Of a stretch of DNA of 64,000 nt, positions 32,763-42,094 are shown piece by piece (the stretch's first letter is position 1; the number at the start of each line of letters is the position of its first letter). The notes beneath the pieces are model-generated. The model was not told the origin of the DNA and did not search any database. It saw only the letters and a program-made list of their open reading frames with translations. A program made the translations under genes and the position numbers. Where the stretch lies: NCBI GenBank assembly GCA_001799575.1, contig MGTT01000028.1:171927-235926 (forward strand), read 5' to 3'. This DNA comes from Elusimicrobia bacterium GWA2_56_46. GTDB lineage: Bacteria > Elusimicrobiota > Elusimicrobia > Elusimicrobiales > UBA9959.

Positions 32763-33830
32763 TTATTTCAATGATACGGCTTTCATCTTTGTAAAGATGG
32801 AGCGGTCGCGGCGGTTGAAGACCGGATTTCGGAAAGGGAAATCGAAAGTGACGGAGATCTTGTGAGTGGAGCCCAGTTCCCCCAGCGGCACAAAGGCGTA
32901 GTCCAGGCTGAAGAAGTGAAAGGTTCCGCCCACGCCCATAGTGAAGCCGCCGAGCCCGTCTTTCAGGCGCTGGGTGTTCAGGCCCGCCCTGGCGCTCAGG
33001 CGGGTGAGTTCGTTGGGTTCGGTCGAGAGTTCGGAACCGAGAAGCAGGCTGGGGGCGTTCTGCTTGGGGAGCACCAGGTCGGCCGAGAACAGCATGTTCC
33101 TGAAAGGGTTTACCGCGCCCGCCAGTTTAAAGGTCAGCGGCAGGGGGCTGGAATCCACGTCGTAGCGCATGCCGGAGCCGAGATTGGTCATAGTTACGCC
33201 CAGACGGTAGGGGATGCTGGCGAAATTATAGGTCATGATGCCCAGGTCGCCGGCATAAGCGTGAGCCGATTCCACGATCTGGGACTTTATGTATTTGGCC
33301 GAAACGCCGATGGACACGTCCATGTTCCTGTCAGAGAACTCAAGGATCGCCTTACTGTAGGAAAGCGTTAACACCTCGTCGCGCGGCGAGAAAGTCCCCA
33401 GTTTGTCCCCGCTGGCGTTCGTGCGGTCTATGGCGCCGATGTCGGTCAGCAAAACCGAACCCGCGAGAACCGAATCGTATGAAAGGCGGTGGGCGTACGC
33501 CGCGTACTGGTAAGAGATGTCCGCCACGTATTGGGATCGCATAAAGATCGCCGAAAGTTTGGGTATCTGTACGAGCCCGGCCGGGTTCCAGTAGATCGCG
33601 GAGGCCTCTTCGCTGATAGCGCTATAGGCGCCTCCCATGGCGGCGGCCCTGGCGCCGACGGGCAGGTTTAAAAAGTCCGCGCTGGTGGTGCCGGCCGCTT
33701 TCGAGGAGAAAAATCTGTTCTTTTCTGTCGCGCCCGCCGCGCCGGGAAAGAGGTATATGAGCGCAAGCAGGCACGCGGCGGCGTAAACCGCCGTCTTCGC
33801 GTTAACCCGGATGTGATCAAGAGCTTTCAT
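32763..33830 (-). CDS. PorV/PorQ-type outer-membrane protein (UPF0164-like)
   Basis: A 355-residue protein with a signal peptide (hydrophobic run about 14-30). The mature start carries the PorV signature FLNLPVGARAAAMGGAYSAISEEASAIYWNPAGL, then many barrel strands. In type IX secretion PorV shuttles substrates at the outer membrane. Related proteins occur in phyla without the full system. It lies 36 bp downstream of a 1883-residue secreted protein that ends in a sorting-like domain, a combination expected of a carrier and its cargo. No other type IX genes are in the window. The ATG at 33830 is chosen since the upstream nine residues add nothing. Confidence 0.85.
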   Translation of the reverse strand: MKALDHIRVNAKTAVYAAACLLALIYLFPGAAGATEKNRFFSSKAAGTTSADFLNLPVGARAAAMGGAYSAISEEASAIYWNPAGLVQIPKLSAIFMRSQYVADISYQYAAYAHRLSYDSVLAGSVLLTDIGAIDRTNASGDKLGTFSPRDEVLTLSYSKAILEFSDRNMDVSIGVSAKYIKSQIVESAHAYAGDLGIMTYNFASIPYRLGVTMTNLGSGMRYDVDSSPLPLTFKLAGAVNPFRNMLFSADLVLPKQNAPSLLLGSELSTEPNELTRLSARAGLNTQRLKDGLGGFTMGVGGTFHFFSLDYAFVPLGELGSTHKISVTFDFPFRNPVFNRRDRSIFTKMKAVSLK

Positions 33831-33866
33831 AACTATCCGTGCCTGCCCGTTCCGCACACTATGCCG

Positions 33867-36800
33867 TTACCTTTCCACCGCTATTTTCACGACTTTCTTG
33901 CCCGCGCTGGAATCTATTACGGCAAGATAAATTCCGCTGCCCACCATGACGCCGGATTTATTTACGGCGTTCCAGGTGAGGATGCCGGTGGTTCCGGCCG
34001 TGCCTTCCCACACTTTTTCTCCGGAGAGCGTATAGATCTTGACCTTGGCCGCGGCGGGCAGGTTGTCTATGGTGATGAAGCCCTGGAACCTGTTGGTATA
34101 GAAAGGGTTGGGGTAGACGCGCACCGCGCTTAAACTTGAGGCGGCGGTCTTCTCCATCAGCTGAAAAATGCTGAAATGGTTCAGGTTGGCGGTTATGGTT
34201 CTGTTCCCGGGGCTTAAAAGAGTGTCAAGCGGCAGGCAATCGCCCGAAACGGGATTATATCTCCCCAGAACTATATGCTGGCGTTTTGCGTCTATGGTCG
34301 CCCAGGCCGGCCCGTCATAGCTCAGATTGAGCGTCACAGGCACCTGCGGCTGGGCGTTGTTCTGCGTGTAAACCTGCACTTCCACTACCGGGATGCCGGA
34401 CTGTCCGCAGGAATTGGTGGCCGAGGAGGAAATGGCGATGGCGGTCTGCGTCGGGAAAGCGCCGGAGGGGACGGTCAGCGAGACGGCGCGGCCGTCGGGC
34501 AGGAGGCCGGCTATCATGACGTCCCTGGAGGGGTCGCTGGTGCCGCCCAGCGAACCGCCGGGCGCCCCGCCGGGCCCCGGCAGCGTATAAGCGGCCGGTA
34601 CGCATTGAGTACGGGCCGTTTCTACGAAAGCGCCGTTCATCGCCGCGACGTCGAAATAATATGTGGTAGCGGTTAAAAGTCCGTTGATGGAGAGAGTGTT
34701 CGCCGTGTAGGCCTGCGCGAAAGACTTGAGTTTTGTCACGGTTCCGGTAAAGCCGGGGTTGGTTGTGAAGCGCACCTCGTACCAGGTGGAGGCCGGATTG
34801 GTTCCCACATTCCAGGTCAGGGTTATGCCGGACATGGAAATCTCGGCCGGCCTGAGATTCGTCGGAGGCTGCGCCAGAGTGTACGCCGTTCCCAGGCTGA
34901 CGGAAGAGGTTTCCAGGTTAGACTCGTTCATCGCGCTCACGCGGGCAAAATATTGTTTGTTAGGGGATAAACCGGTGAGGCTGACGGCGGTTCCGGTCGT
35001 GGTCTGGGCCACGGGCGAGGTGAAATTTATATCGTTGGCGTAGCTGACGTTATACCGCGTCCCGGAAGGGTTCCCGTTGGCGATCCAGTTCAGCGTAAGC
35101 CCGGAGGAGGTGATGCCGGAGAAAGCCGGCGCGTAAGGCAGGGGCTGCACCGCCAGGGTGTAAACGGCTTCGGAGTATGCGGCGGGGCCTTTGTTCGCCC
35201 CCACAAAGGCGTTTACGCTCACCGCATGGGCGGTGTTGGTGCTCAGCGCGGTCTGGGTGAAGCTGTTGACCGTGGTGGAAGCGAGGAAAACGGCGGTTCC
35301 GGGGGCGGTGCCGGCGGTCACGTCGTAAATCTCATAGGAAGGGTTCCCGAGCGACGGATCCCACGACCAGTTGATGGCCGACATCGTCAGCGGAGTGCCG
35401 GACAGGCTGTTGATATTGCCCACGGTTATCGTGGATACGTAGGGGGCGGTGTTTCTGTCATAGAGCGTGGTTACACCCGCGCTGTTTCTGGCTCTTACGC
35501 GGAAATAATACATCACGTTGGGCGTCAGGGAGGTTATGACCGCGCTGGTGCTGGTATGGTTGTTTGTGAAGGGTATGGCGACGAATTCGCTTGAAAAATT
35601 GGACTGCTGGGACACGGAAAGTTCGTAGATCGTGGCGTCTGAATTTCCCATAGGGTTCCAGGTCAGCCCGACGGTTTCGAAGCTTGCCGCGGTAACGGTC
35701 AGGGCCTGGGGCGCCGCGGCCAGGGTGTGGTAGGTCGGAGACATCTGGAAAGAGCCCGTGCCGCCGATGTTATAGCCGGCGACCTTTATGGAGACCGCCG
35801 TATTGGGAGGCAGATTTTTCTGGATGTAAGAGGCGGGGCTGGTGAAAGCGGCGGTGCCCACAAAGAGGCCGTTGGTTGAGGAAAAGATCGCGTAACCGTT
35901 ATTTTCACCGCTGACCAGGGACCCCTGGGTCCAGGTCCACTGGATAGAGTTCTGGTCCAGAACCGTGCCCGCGGCGGCGTCGGGCAGGCCGGTCGGACGG
36001 GGGAGCGTGATCTGCACCGTGTGGGCGTTTGAGAACTGGCCGTTGGCGGCCACGCGCATATGATACCAGCCGTAAGGCAGTTCCCCGGGGATGCTGGGCA
36101 CTATGACGGTTATGGAAGAAAGCGTTTGTTCCCAGGAAGTATTGGGGCCGCCGTAAAGCGTGTAGAAGCGCGTGGTCAGATCGGTCAGGAAACCGCTGGG
36201 GCTGTCTATGGCCTGAAGATAGACGCGCGGATTCTGGAAAGAGGAATTCATGGGGCCGCCGCCGCCTCCGGAGGCTTCCGTTAATCCGTGAAAATTGGTG
36301 GCGCCGCTTATGAGAGTCGCCCGCTGCCCTCTGTCCAAAAAGACTGTTCCGGTGGAAATAGCCGGATTTCTGGCCGCCTTGGGGTCAAGGCCGGAGAGGT
36401 CGGGGTCGTATGAAAAGTAGGCGAGATCGGTGGAGTCCAGATATTGCGTCCCGTCCCAGCCGCCGATATTGATGACGGAACCGTCGTTCATGAGCACGGA
36501 GGTGTGATTGCTTCTGCTTTGGATGGCGCCCTGAGGCTGCCAGGAACTGTATTCCACGTCGTAGCCTTCAGCGTAGCCCTGGGCCACGCCGGCGGATTCG
36601 CCGCCCGTAGCCAGGATCTTCCCGTTAGGGAGAAGGACGCTTTTGTGGTTGGTTCTGTTCAACTGCATTTCGGAGATCTCCGCGCCTTTGCGTGAATAAG
36701 TCCACGCGGCGCCGTCGTAAATTTCCGACGTCATCTGGCTGGAAACGTTGTCGGAGCCGCCTATCGTTATGACCCGGCCGTCCTTAAGAAGGTTCGCGGT

Positions 36801-39518
36801 ATGCGAGAATCTTTTCTTGTTCATGGCGGGGCCCGCGGCCCAGGCCCTGCTTTGCCAGTTGTAGATTTCGGAGGAGCTTAGGCCGCCGGAACCGTTCAGG
36901 CCGCCCGCCGCCAGAACGTTCCCGTTCTTGAGCAGCGTTGCCGTGTGCTGCGCCCGCGCGCTGACCATGGTTCCGGCGCTTTGCCACTGTGTCATGCTTG
37001 TGATGAAGATCTCGGCGGTATCGGAGTAGGCGCTCCCGGTTCCTCCCCCCGCCACAAGGACATTGCCGTCGGGGAGCAGGGTCGCCGTATGGTTCTGTCT
37101 GGGAGAGTTCATGGGATCAGTGAGCACCCAGCGTTTAGTGTCCGGATAATATATTTCGGCGGTTTCTACGGCGGAACCGGAATCTCCGGTGGCGCCACCC
37201 GAGGCCAGCACGGCTCCGTTCGGCAGCAAAGTAGCTGTATGTCTCGCCCTCGGATAATTCATGGAACCGGCGGGCGCCCAGGTCTTATCGTAACCCAGGA
37301 GTTCGCATGTGGCGAGTGTCGCGGTCCCGTCGCTCCCGCCGCAGGTCAGGATGGTTCCGTCCGGCAGCAGGGTGCTGGTGTGAAAAGCCCTTTTTGCGGC
37401 CAGCTTCCCGGAGGAAAGCCAGGTCTCCCGCCTTTGATAGATATAGGCGGCGTCAGGCGCTCTGGGCGTGTAAGACTGGACAGTTCTCAGACAGCTGGCG
37501 TAAGGATCGACATCGCAGTTCTTGCCGCCTATCATTAGCATATCCGCGGCCGGGGTCAAAAGGGCGGTATGGCTGAACGAGGGTGACGCCATAGTTTCCT
37601 TGAATTCCCATTTGGAGGCGGCCGGATCGTATCTTAAATCGTCGGAGAAAATCATTCCTCTTATAACTATAGTAGACACATCGAAGTCGTAGGCAGATCC
37701 GGAGAGGTTGACCGGTGTCGCGGTGTAGTTCAGCGTCAGGGCTAAACCGGTAAGGGTGGCTCCGGTAACGTCTTTTGGAGAGCTCAGCGCCGTGTCGGTT
37801 GAGTTGAGTATGGTGCCGGCCAGATTATCGAACCTTATCGTGGTGGTCACGAGGCCTTCCCCGGTGTCCGGATCCCGCGTGACCGTACCGGAGTTAAGAT
37901 CTCCAACCCCCCCGGTCAGGGTCAGGCTGAACGTGCCGTTGGAGGCCGTTAAGGCCCCGGAAGTTAGAGTGGCGGAACCCGTTATTACTCCGCCGATATA
38001 TATAGCGGGGACGGGGATAATTACATTCTGGTTTATCCACGAGGAGGCGTTCAGCGGGAGGTTGGCGCCCGCCGCGAGAGGGCCGGCGAAAACTATCTGG
38101 GAGCCGGCTACAAGCCCATCCCTGGAGGCGGTTATCTGCGGATCGAAAACGGCTATGCCCGTCGGGGCCTGAAGCTGCAGAATGTCGCTGAAATCTCCCG
38201 AAACACGCGCGGAAGAGGAGATCATCAGCCCCACGGGTGAACCGTCCAGCGGCGCCGTGCTCCTGTTCAGGTACACTTTCAGGTTGTACGCCCCTATGGA
38301 CTGGCTGGCTGAATTGACGGGCAGAGAAATGAAAAAATCCCCGTCCACGATCCGTCCGTCCACCGTCCGTGAAAGTTTGGTGTCCAGCAGGAACCGCAGC
38401 GAGCTGGAGGCGCTTATGGCAGCCGTTGAGACGCTTATTCTGTTCAGGGCGAGCGAGCTGCCGCTCTCTAAAACTACGGAGGGCGTGACAAAGGTGGGGA
38501 TTATGTTCCCATAGCCGCCGGTCATATGGTGGGCGCCGTCGGGGCTCAGGATGGCCGAATGGCTGCTGTTCCTGTAAGGCAGCACCAGAGAATCCTCGCC
38601 GGAAACCATGACCCTTCCGCCGTTCGGATCAAAGATCTCCGCGCTGTCCAGGATGCCGCGGTTGCCGGCGTTCTGGTTTGTGACATTCTTGTAATGCCAG
38701 GCTTCGGTTTTTATATCGTACACGTTCTGTTCGTTATAGCCTCCGGCGATGAAAACATTCCCGTTGTTAAGGGTTGTGGCCGAATGGTTTGTCCTGCCCA
38801 TAAGCAGAGATGTGACCGGGATCCACTGATTGGTCTGCGGATCGTAGATCTCGTTGGTGGGCAGGTATGTCCACTGGGAGACGCCGTCCCAAACCTTGCC
38901 TCCGGAAACGAAAATAGTGCCTTTGCCGGTAGAACAGGCGGTATGCCCCATCCTGGAACTGGTCATAGTCGCCGCGGCTGAAAAATTATTGGCGCCGGTA
39001 TTGAAAAATTCGCAGGAATTCGTGATGGCGCTGACGCTCGCCGTGGTCTGGCCTCCGCAGAGAAGCACGCTGCCGGCCCGGGATCCTTTATTTATGAGCG
39101 TGGCGGTGTGGCCGCCTCTTGCGGAACACATTTCGTCGGTGCAGGGCGTGACGCCGTTCAGAACAAGCGCCCATGTTCCTGTGCGCGGATCGTAGATCTC
39201 GGCGCTTTGCAGCGGCGTGCCGGTGTTAAACCCGCCAGTGATCAGCACGCGGCCGTCGGAAAGTAATGTAGCGGTGTGGGAAGACCGGGCCACCGTCATC
39301 GCCGGGCCCAGGCCCCAGGATCCGGAAGAAGAGAAGAAAATCTCCGTGGCTGCGGTCGGCGTGTTCGCCGTATCGATCACCCCCCCGGTTACCAGGATGT
39401 CGCCATCCGGCAAAAGGGTCGTGGTATTGGCGTGCCGGGCGGTAGTAAGCGCATGCGCCCCGTATAAAGGAGCCAGCATCAGGGCAAGAAATATCTTCGC
39501 GGTTCTTTTATCGCTCAT
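33867..39518 (-). CDS. Giant secreted Kelch/FN3 protein with C-terminal sorting-like domain
   Basis: 1883 residues with a signal peptide (about 1-23). Two Kelch propeller regions (about 25-350 and 640-1070) contain a dozen or more repeats of the form HTATLLPDGxVLxxGG followed by a strand with SAEIYDP. Between them lies a beta-rich region (about 350-640) with repeated LTGLALTLNY-type strands. Five fibronectin III-like domains fill about 1180-1690 (for instance ITSSGLTLNWIANGNPSGT and GLSPNKQYFARVSAMN). The end is a FlgD-Ig/type IX-like module, VYPNPFYTNRFQGF then GEKVWEGTAGTTGILTWNAVN and a final basic KKVVKIAVER. Such tails are sorting signals in type IX secretion. The protein is likely a surface adhesin or glycan-binding protein. 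The PorV-type gene follows in the same transcript. Confidence 0.87.
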   Translation of the reverse strand: MSDKRTAKIFLALMLAPLYGAHALTTARHANTTTLLPDGDILVTGGVIDTANTPTAATEIFFSSSGSWGLGPAMTVARSSHTATLLSDGRVLITGGFNTGTPLQSAEIYDPRTGTWALVLNGVTPCTDEMCSARGGHTATLINKGSRAGSVLLCGGQTTASVSAITNSCEFFNTGANNFSAAATMTSSRMGHTACSTGKGTIFVSGGKVWDGVSQWTYLPTNEIYDPQTNQWIPVTSLLMGRTNHSATTLNNGNVFIAGGYNEQNVYDIKTEAWHYKNVTNQNAGNRGILDSAEIFDPNGGRVMVSGEDSLVLPYRNSSHSAILSPDGAHHMTGGYGNIIPTFVTPSVVLESGSSLALNRISVSTAAISASSSLRFLLDTKLSRTVDGRIVDGDFFISLPVNSASQSIGAYNLKVYLNRSTAPLDGSPVGLMISSSARVSGDFSDILQLQAPTGIAVFDPQITASRDGLVAGSQIVFAGPLAAGANLPLNASSWINQNVIIPVPAIYIGGVITGSATLTSGALTASNGTFSLTLTGGVGDLNSGTVTRDPDTGEGLVTTTIRFDNLAGTILNSTDTALSSPKDVTGATLTGLALTLNYTATPVNLSGSAYDFDVSTIVIRGMIFSDDLRYDPAASKWEFKETMASPSFSHTALLTPAADMLMIGGKNCDVDPYASCLRTVQSYTPRAPDAAYIYQRRETWLSSGKLAAKRAFHTSTLLPDGTILTCGGSDGTATLATCELLGYDKTWAPAGSMNYPRARHTATLLPNGAVLASGGATGDSGSAVETAEIYYPDTKRWVLTDPMNSPRQNHTATLLPDGNVLVAGGGTGSAYSDTAEIFITSMTQWQSAGTMVSARAQHTATLLKNGNVLAAGGLNGSGGLSSSEIYNWQSRAWAAGPAMNKKRFSHTANLLKDGRVITIGGSDNVSSQMTSEIYDGAAWTYSRKGAEISEMQLNRTNHKSVLLPNGKILATGGESAGVAQGYAEGYDVEYSSWQPQGAIQSRSNHTSVLMNDGSVINIGGWDGTQYLDSTDLAYFSYDPDLSGLDPKAARNPAISTGTVFLDRGQRATLISGATNFHGLTEASGGGGGPMNSSFQNPRVYLQAIDSPSGFLTDLTTRFYTLYGGPNTSWEQTLSSITVIVPSIPGELPYGWYHMRVAANGQFSNAHTVQITLPRPTGLPDAAAGTVLDQNSIQWTWTQGSLVSGENNGYAIFSSTNGLFVGTAAFTSPASYIQKNLPPNTAVSIKVAGYNIGGTGSFQMSPTYHTLAAAPQALTVTAASFETVGLTWNPMGNSDATIYELSVSQQSNFSSEFVAIPFTNNHTSTSAVITSLTPNVMYYFRVRARNSAGVTTLYDRNTAPYVSTITVGNINSLSGTPLTMSAINWSWDPSLGNPSYEIYDVTAGTAPGTAVFLASTTVNSFTQTALSTNTAHAVSVNAFVGANKGPAAYSEAVYTLAVQPLPYAPAFSGITSSGLTLNWIANGNPSGTRYNVSYANDINFTSPVAQTTTGTAVSLTGLSPNKQYFARVSAMNESNLETSSVSLGTAYTLAQPPTNLRPAEISMSGITLTWNVGTNPASTWYEVRFTTNPGFTGTVTKLKSFAQAYTANTLSINGLLTATTYYFDVAAMNGAFVETARTQCVPAAYTLPGPGGAPGGSLGGTSDPSRDVMIAGLLPDGRAVSLTVPSGAFPTQTAIAISSSATNSCGQSGIPVVEVQVYTQNNAQPQVPVTLNLSYDGPAWATIDAKRQHIVLGRYNPVSGDCLPLDTLLSPGNRTITANLNHFSIFQLMEKTAASSLSAVRVYPNPFYTNRFQGFITIDNLPAAAKVKIYTLSGEKVWEGTAGTTGILTWNAVNKSGVMVGSGIYLAVIDSSAGKKVVKIAVER

Positions 39519-39623
39519 AATCCCCGGTATAGTGTACCCCAGGCCTGTTACAGGATTGTTGCGGAATTTTTAAAAGCAGGGTACCCGGGCGGAGCCTTTT
39601 CCACCCTGATCCCCGCCGCCCGC

Positions 39624-40121
39624 TTATTTATTATCTTCTGCCGCAACCACTGCGATGGATTCTCCGGAAGGGGCTTTAGTCTTGCCTGGATCCAGCGCTT
39701 TTTTCCCATCAGCGACGAAGTGGTAGAGGTAATTGCCGGGAAGAATATAGACTTCGGTTCTCCAGACGCCGTTCTTTCTGGTCATCCTGGCCTCTTTCCA
39801 TTTCGTGAAACTTCCGGCCAGAGCCACGCTTTTTGCCGAAGCGCTCTTATATTCGAAAACCGTTTTTACGGCTTTCGGTTTCCGGGGTTCTTCTTTCGGT
39901 TCTTTAAGTTCCGGCGGGGCCGCGGCCTGCTCAGCGGAGCCGGCTGGCTCCACTTTTGTTCCGATCAGGTTCCCGGCCGGCGACTCCGGCGCGGGGCCGG
40001 TCTCCGCGGCGTCGCAGGCGAATTGAACGGCGAGCCTGGTATAGATAGAGTAACCTGAGAAACCGGCCGCCGCCAGCGAGATGACGGCGATTACCGCCCA
40101 GAAACCTTTGGATTTGGTCAT
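39624..40121 (-). CDS. Membrane-anchored protein with CBM48/glycogen-binding-like domain
   Basis: A 165-residue protein from an ATG at 40121: one N-terminal membrane helix (about 6-27), a proline- and glutamate-rich linker (about 35-80), and a C-terminal domain of the AMPK/CBM48 type (VFEYKSASAKSVALAGSFTKWKEARMTRKNGVWRTEVYILPGNYLYHFVADG). Known relatives bind glycogen-like glucans. The frame is open to 40223, but this upstream part lies in the insert beside the tRNA gene and reads as repeat DNA (MDEKRSVSRGGW). No ribosome site is seen at 40121. Confidence 0.78.
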   Translation of the reverse strand: MTKSKGFWAVIAVISLAAAGFSGYSIYTRLAVQFACDAAETGPAPESPAGNLIGTKVEPAGSAEQAAAPPELKEPKEEPRKPKAVKTVFEYKSASAKSVALAGSFTKWKEARMTRKNGVWRTEVYILPGNYLYHFVADGKKALDPGKTKAPSGESIAVVAAEDNK

Positions 40122-40127
40122 AATTTT

Positions 40128-40302
40128 AAATCTTAGCGGGCGATGGGACTCCTCCTCCCTCGCTCCCTCCCGGTCGCTCATCCGGAGCCAGCCGCCACGG
40201 CTGACGCTTCGCTTTTCATCCACCGGATGCGCCGTGGTCGGCTTCGATTTCCCTCGCCCGTTTTAACGGATCAGAGGGAACAAATCTTAGCGGGCGATGG
40301 GA
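40128..40302. repeat. Duplicated tRNA-Gly 3' end flanking a 133-bp insert
   Basis: A 21-bp identical segment occurs at 40128-40148 and 40282-40302. In the second copy it covers the last 13 bases of the tRNA, the discriminator base and seven bases of downstream flank. The insert between the copies holds GC-rich sequence with CCGGATGAGCGACCGGG and the reverse of GGCGCATCCGGTGG. The arrangement is that of attL and attR left by a tRNA-targeting element, now almost wholly lost. Confidence 0.7.
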
Positions 40303-40359
40303 ATCGAACCCACGTCTAAAGCTTGGGAAGCTTCCGTTCTACCATTGAACCACGCCCGC
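40289..40359 (-). tRNA. tRNA-Gly (CCC anticodon)
   Basis: A full cloverleaf can be drawn: acceptor GCGGGCG with CGCCCGC, D arm GTTCAATGGTAGAAC, anticodon arm GAAGC-TTCCCAA-GCTTT (anticodon CCC) and T arm GTGGG-TTCGATT-CCCAT. The discriminator is T and the CCA end is not encoded, so the nearby CCA-adding enzyme must complete it. The last part of its sequence is duplicated at 40128-40148. Confidence 0.93.
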
Positions 40360-40374
40360 GTTAAAACAGATACT

Positions 40375-40515
40375 GTAGATACTCGGTAAACCCATCATCT
40401 CCGCTTTTCCGCTCGTCATTCCCGCGCGCTTTTAGCGGGAATCCATAAATCTTTACTCAATGGATCCCGGCCAACAGATCGCCGGGATGACGGGTTTACT
40501 GAATGTATACCAGAT
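40375..40515. repeat. REP-like imperfect palindrome, copy 1
   Basis: Nested inverted repeats: outer arms AGATACTCGGTAAACCC and GGGTTTACTGAATGTATAC, inner arms CGTCATTCCCGCG-CGCTTTTAGCGGGAATCCA and TGGATCCCGGCC-CCGGGATGACG. A related unit (GCCGGTGTCCAG, CCTGGATTCCGGC) is at 57340-57410. The gap 40360-40680 also holds the iterated-word hairpin at 40614-40668 and no gene. Confidence 0.65.
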
Positions 40516-40613
40516 ACTTTGCCTCCGACTCTGAAAATTCTACTTAAATACCCCGCTCTTTTCAACGATTATTTAGCGATTTTTGTATGCCACACGGCCT
40601 GTGAAAATGGTCA

Positions 40614-40668
40614 AGGTGAAGAGTAAATCGTAAAGCTCCGGCCTTTACGCTTCACGTTTTACGGGAGA
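40614..40668. repeat. Iterated-word hairpin
   Basis: GTGAAGAGTAAATCGTAAAG pairs imperfectly with CTTTACGCTTCACGTTTTAC around a GC-rich loop (CTCCGGC). Both arms are built of repeated GTAAA/GTGAA words, as in the structure at 27108-27197. It follows the stop codon of the next gene (40681) and may act as its transcript end. Confidence 0.5.
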
Positions 40669-40680
40669 GACGCGGGGCGT

Positions 40681-41307
40681 TTATTTGGAAACTATGTCCA
40701 GCCACTTGCTGGTGGCGGTAAGCTTGCGGGAGGAAGCTTTGAGGGCTTGGAGGTCGGCCGAGAGCCGTTCCAGGGCTTGCTGTTCTTCAAGTATCTGGGT
40801 TAATTTTTTTCCGTTCTGGATTCTTCCGGAGTTTTTTGAGGATACGGCGTCGCGCATAGCCGTTTTTTTACTTGTGAGAGCGGCATGAGCAAGAAGCGCG
40901 CCGATCTTTGCGGTTTTCCGGGAAATGGAGTGGCTGTAGCTTAAGATCGTCCTGGTGTAGACGGAGAGGGCCGCGTCCGGCCGCGCCTCGGAGAAAGATT
41001 TCTTGTTTCTGGCGGAACCGGCGTCCAGGCCGCCCTTTACCGTTTTGAGGGTCAGGCCAAGGGTGGAGATCTCATGGGCCGAAAGTTTTGATCCGGAGGA
41101 GTTGAATTTGTCAATGACCCCGTCCAGAGTTTCATCCTGCCGCACCAGGTTGAAAAGAACGCTTTTCATCCGTTCCACTTTTGCGGCGGTCTCGTTTACG
41201 ATGACGCCGGCCCGGGCCTTGGCCCCGGCCGGGCTTGCGCCGGCGGGAATAATGACAGCCGCGAAAACGGCTGCAAAAAACGCTGCCGCAAGCGGATTTG
41301 TTCTCAT
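40681..41307 (-). CDS. Secreted helical protein of unknown function
   Basis: A 208-residue protein from an ATG at 41307, with a signal peptide (AAAFFAAVFAAVIIPAGASPAGA). The rest is mostly helical and rich in lysine, alanine and serine, with heptad-like stretches (NETAAKVERMKSVLFNLVRQDETLDGVIDKF and KLTQILEEQQALERLSADLQALKASSRKL) suggesting a coiled coil. No cysteine, no recognisable family. Likely periplasmic. The neighbour upstream is another secreted protein of unknown role. Confidence 0.65.
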   Translation of the reverse strand: MRTNPLAAAFFAAVFAAVIIPAGASPAGAKARAGVIVNETAAKVERMKSVLFNLVRQDETLDGVIDKFNSSGSKLSAHEISTLGLTLKTVKGGLDAGSARNKKSFSEARPDAALSVYTRTILSYSHSISRKTAKIGALLAHAALTSKKTAMRDAVSSKNSGRIQNGKKLTQILEEQQALERLSADLQALKASSRKLTATSKWLDIVSK

Positions 41308-41404
41308 AATATAGATCCCCGTAGTCCCCGGTTTTCCCGGAAAATCCGCCCGTCTCAGGCGGATTTTCCGGGTTAATGTCACATCATTTCACGCAATACG
41401 TTGT

Positions 41405-41950
41405 TTACTTGCGCATCTGTTCCACTATGAAGCCCCAGCAGTCCCCTTCTACATTCGGGCCGCCGTTGTATTCGGATTTGAACACCGCCTCGCTCGCGTC
41501 TAGTTCGCCCTTTTCAACCGCGTAATTAGCTCCGTAATTGGAATCCCACTGCTGCCCGGAGAAGAACGCCACCTCTATTTTTTTCATATCCCAGGCGAAG
41601 CCCTGTGGTATGAAATCGTAGATCCCCATTTCCGCGGCCATAAATCCCGCTCCATTCTGTTCTTTGGCCAGGCTGACTACGCGTTCCACGGTTTGTGAAT
41701 AGCCGGAGTAGCGGTTCATGGCCGTCACCCTCACCACGGCCTGGATGCTGTCGCTGCCGCCGAGGATGCCGCTGCTCTTGTAAGCGACGGCGAATTTATT
41801 CATTATCCCGCTGGAAACGGTAGCTATGACAGCCGGACCTTTGGACGCGGCGCGCACGGTCTGATAGGTGTAATTGCCTGGGTAATTCGCCGCTTTAGCC
41901 GCCGCTCCCGCGAACAGTACCAACGCAACAACTGCCATTATTTTTTTCAT
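41405..41950 (-). CDS. Secreted protein, possible carbohydrate-binding fold
   Basis: A 181-residue protein with a signal peptide (MAVVALVLFAGAAAKA). The mature part is beta-rich: VIATVSSGIMNKFAVAYKS, IQAVVRVTAMNRYSGYSQTVERVV and KKIEVAFFSGQQWDSNYGANYAV. The last segment, W-D-S-N-Y-G-A-N-Y, resembles the W-D-N-N-x-G-x-N-Y motif of starch-binding modules of the CBM21/25 kind. This likeness is by eye only. It could equally be a generic immunoglobulin-like sandwich. It is a single gene with space on both sides. Confidence 0.55.
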   Translation of the reverse strand: MKKIMAVVALVLFAGAAAKAANYPGNYTYQTVRAASKGPAVIATVSSGIMNKFAVAYKSSGILGGSDSIQAVVRVTAMNRYSGYSQTVERVVSLAKEQNGAGFMAAEMGIYDFIPQGFAWDMKKIEVAFFSGQQWDSNYGANYAVEKGELDASEAVFKSEYNGGPNVEGDCWGFIVEQMRK

Positions 41951-42094
41951 TCTTTATATTCTCCTGTTCGAAATGCCGATCCAACTTCTATGGATAAATT
42001 ATAGCGGGTAACGGGAGTTCCAGGTAGAAGCGAAAGGCCCGGTTAGAATATGTTTTTAGGCCCACGCGGGCCTGGGTACTTTGGGAGGGAGAAA

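Noticed and set aside
40122..40223. N-terminal extension of the CBM48-type protein to 40223
   Set aside because: The extension lies in the insert and duplicated tRNA end and reads as repeat-derived sequence.
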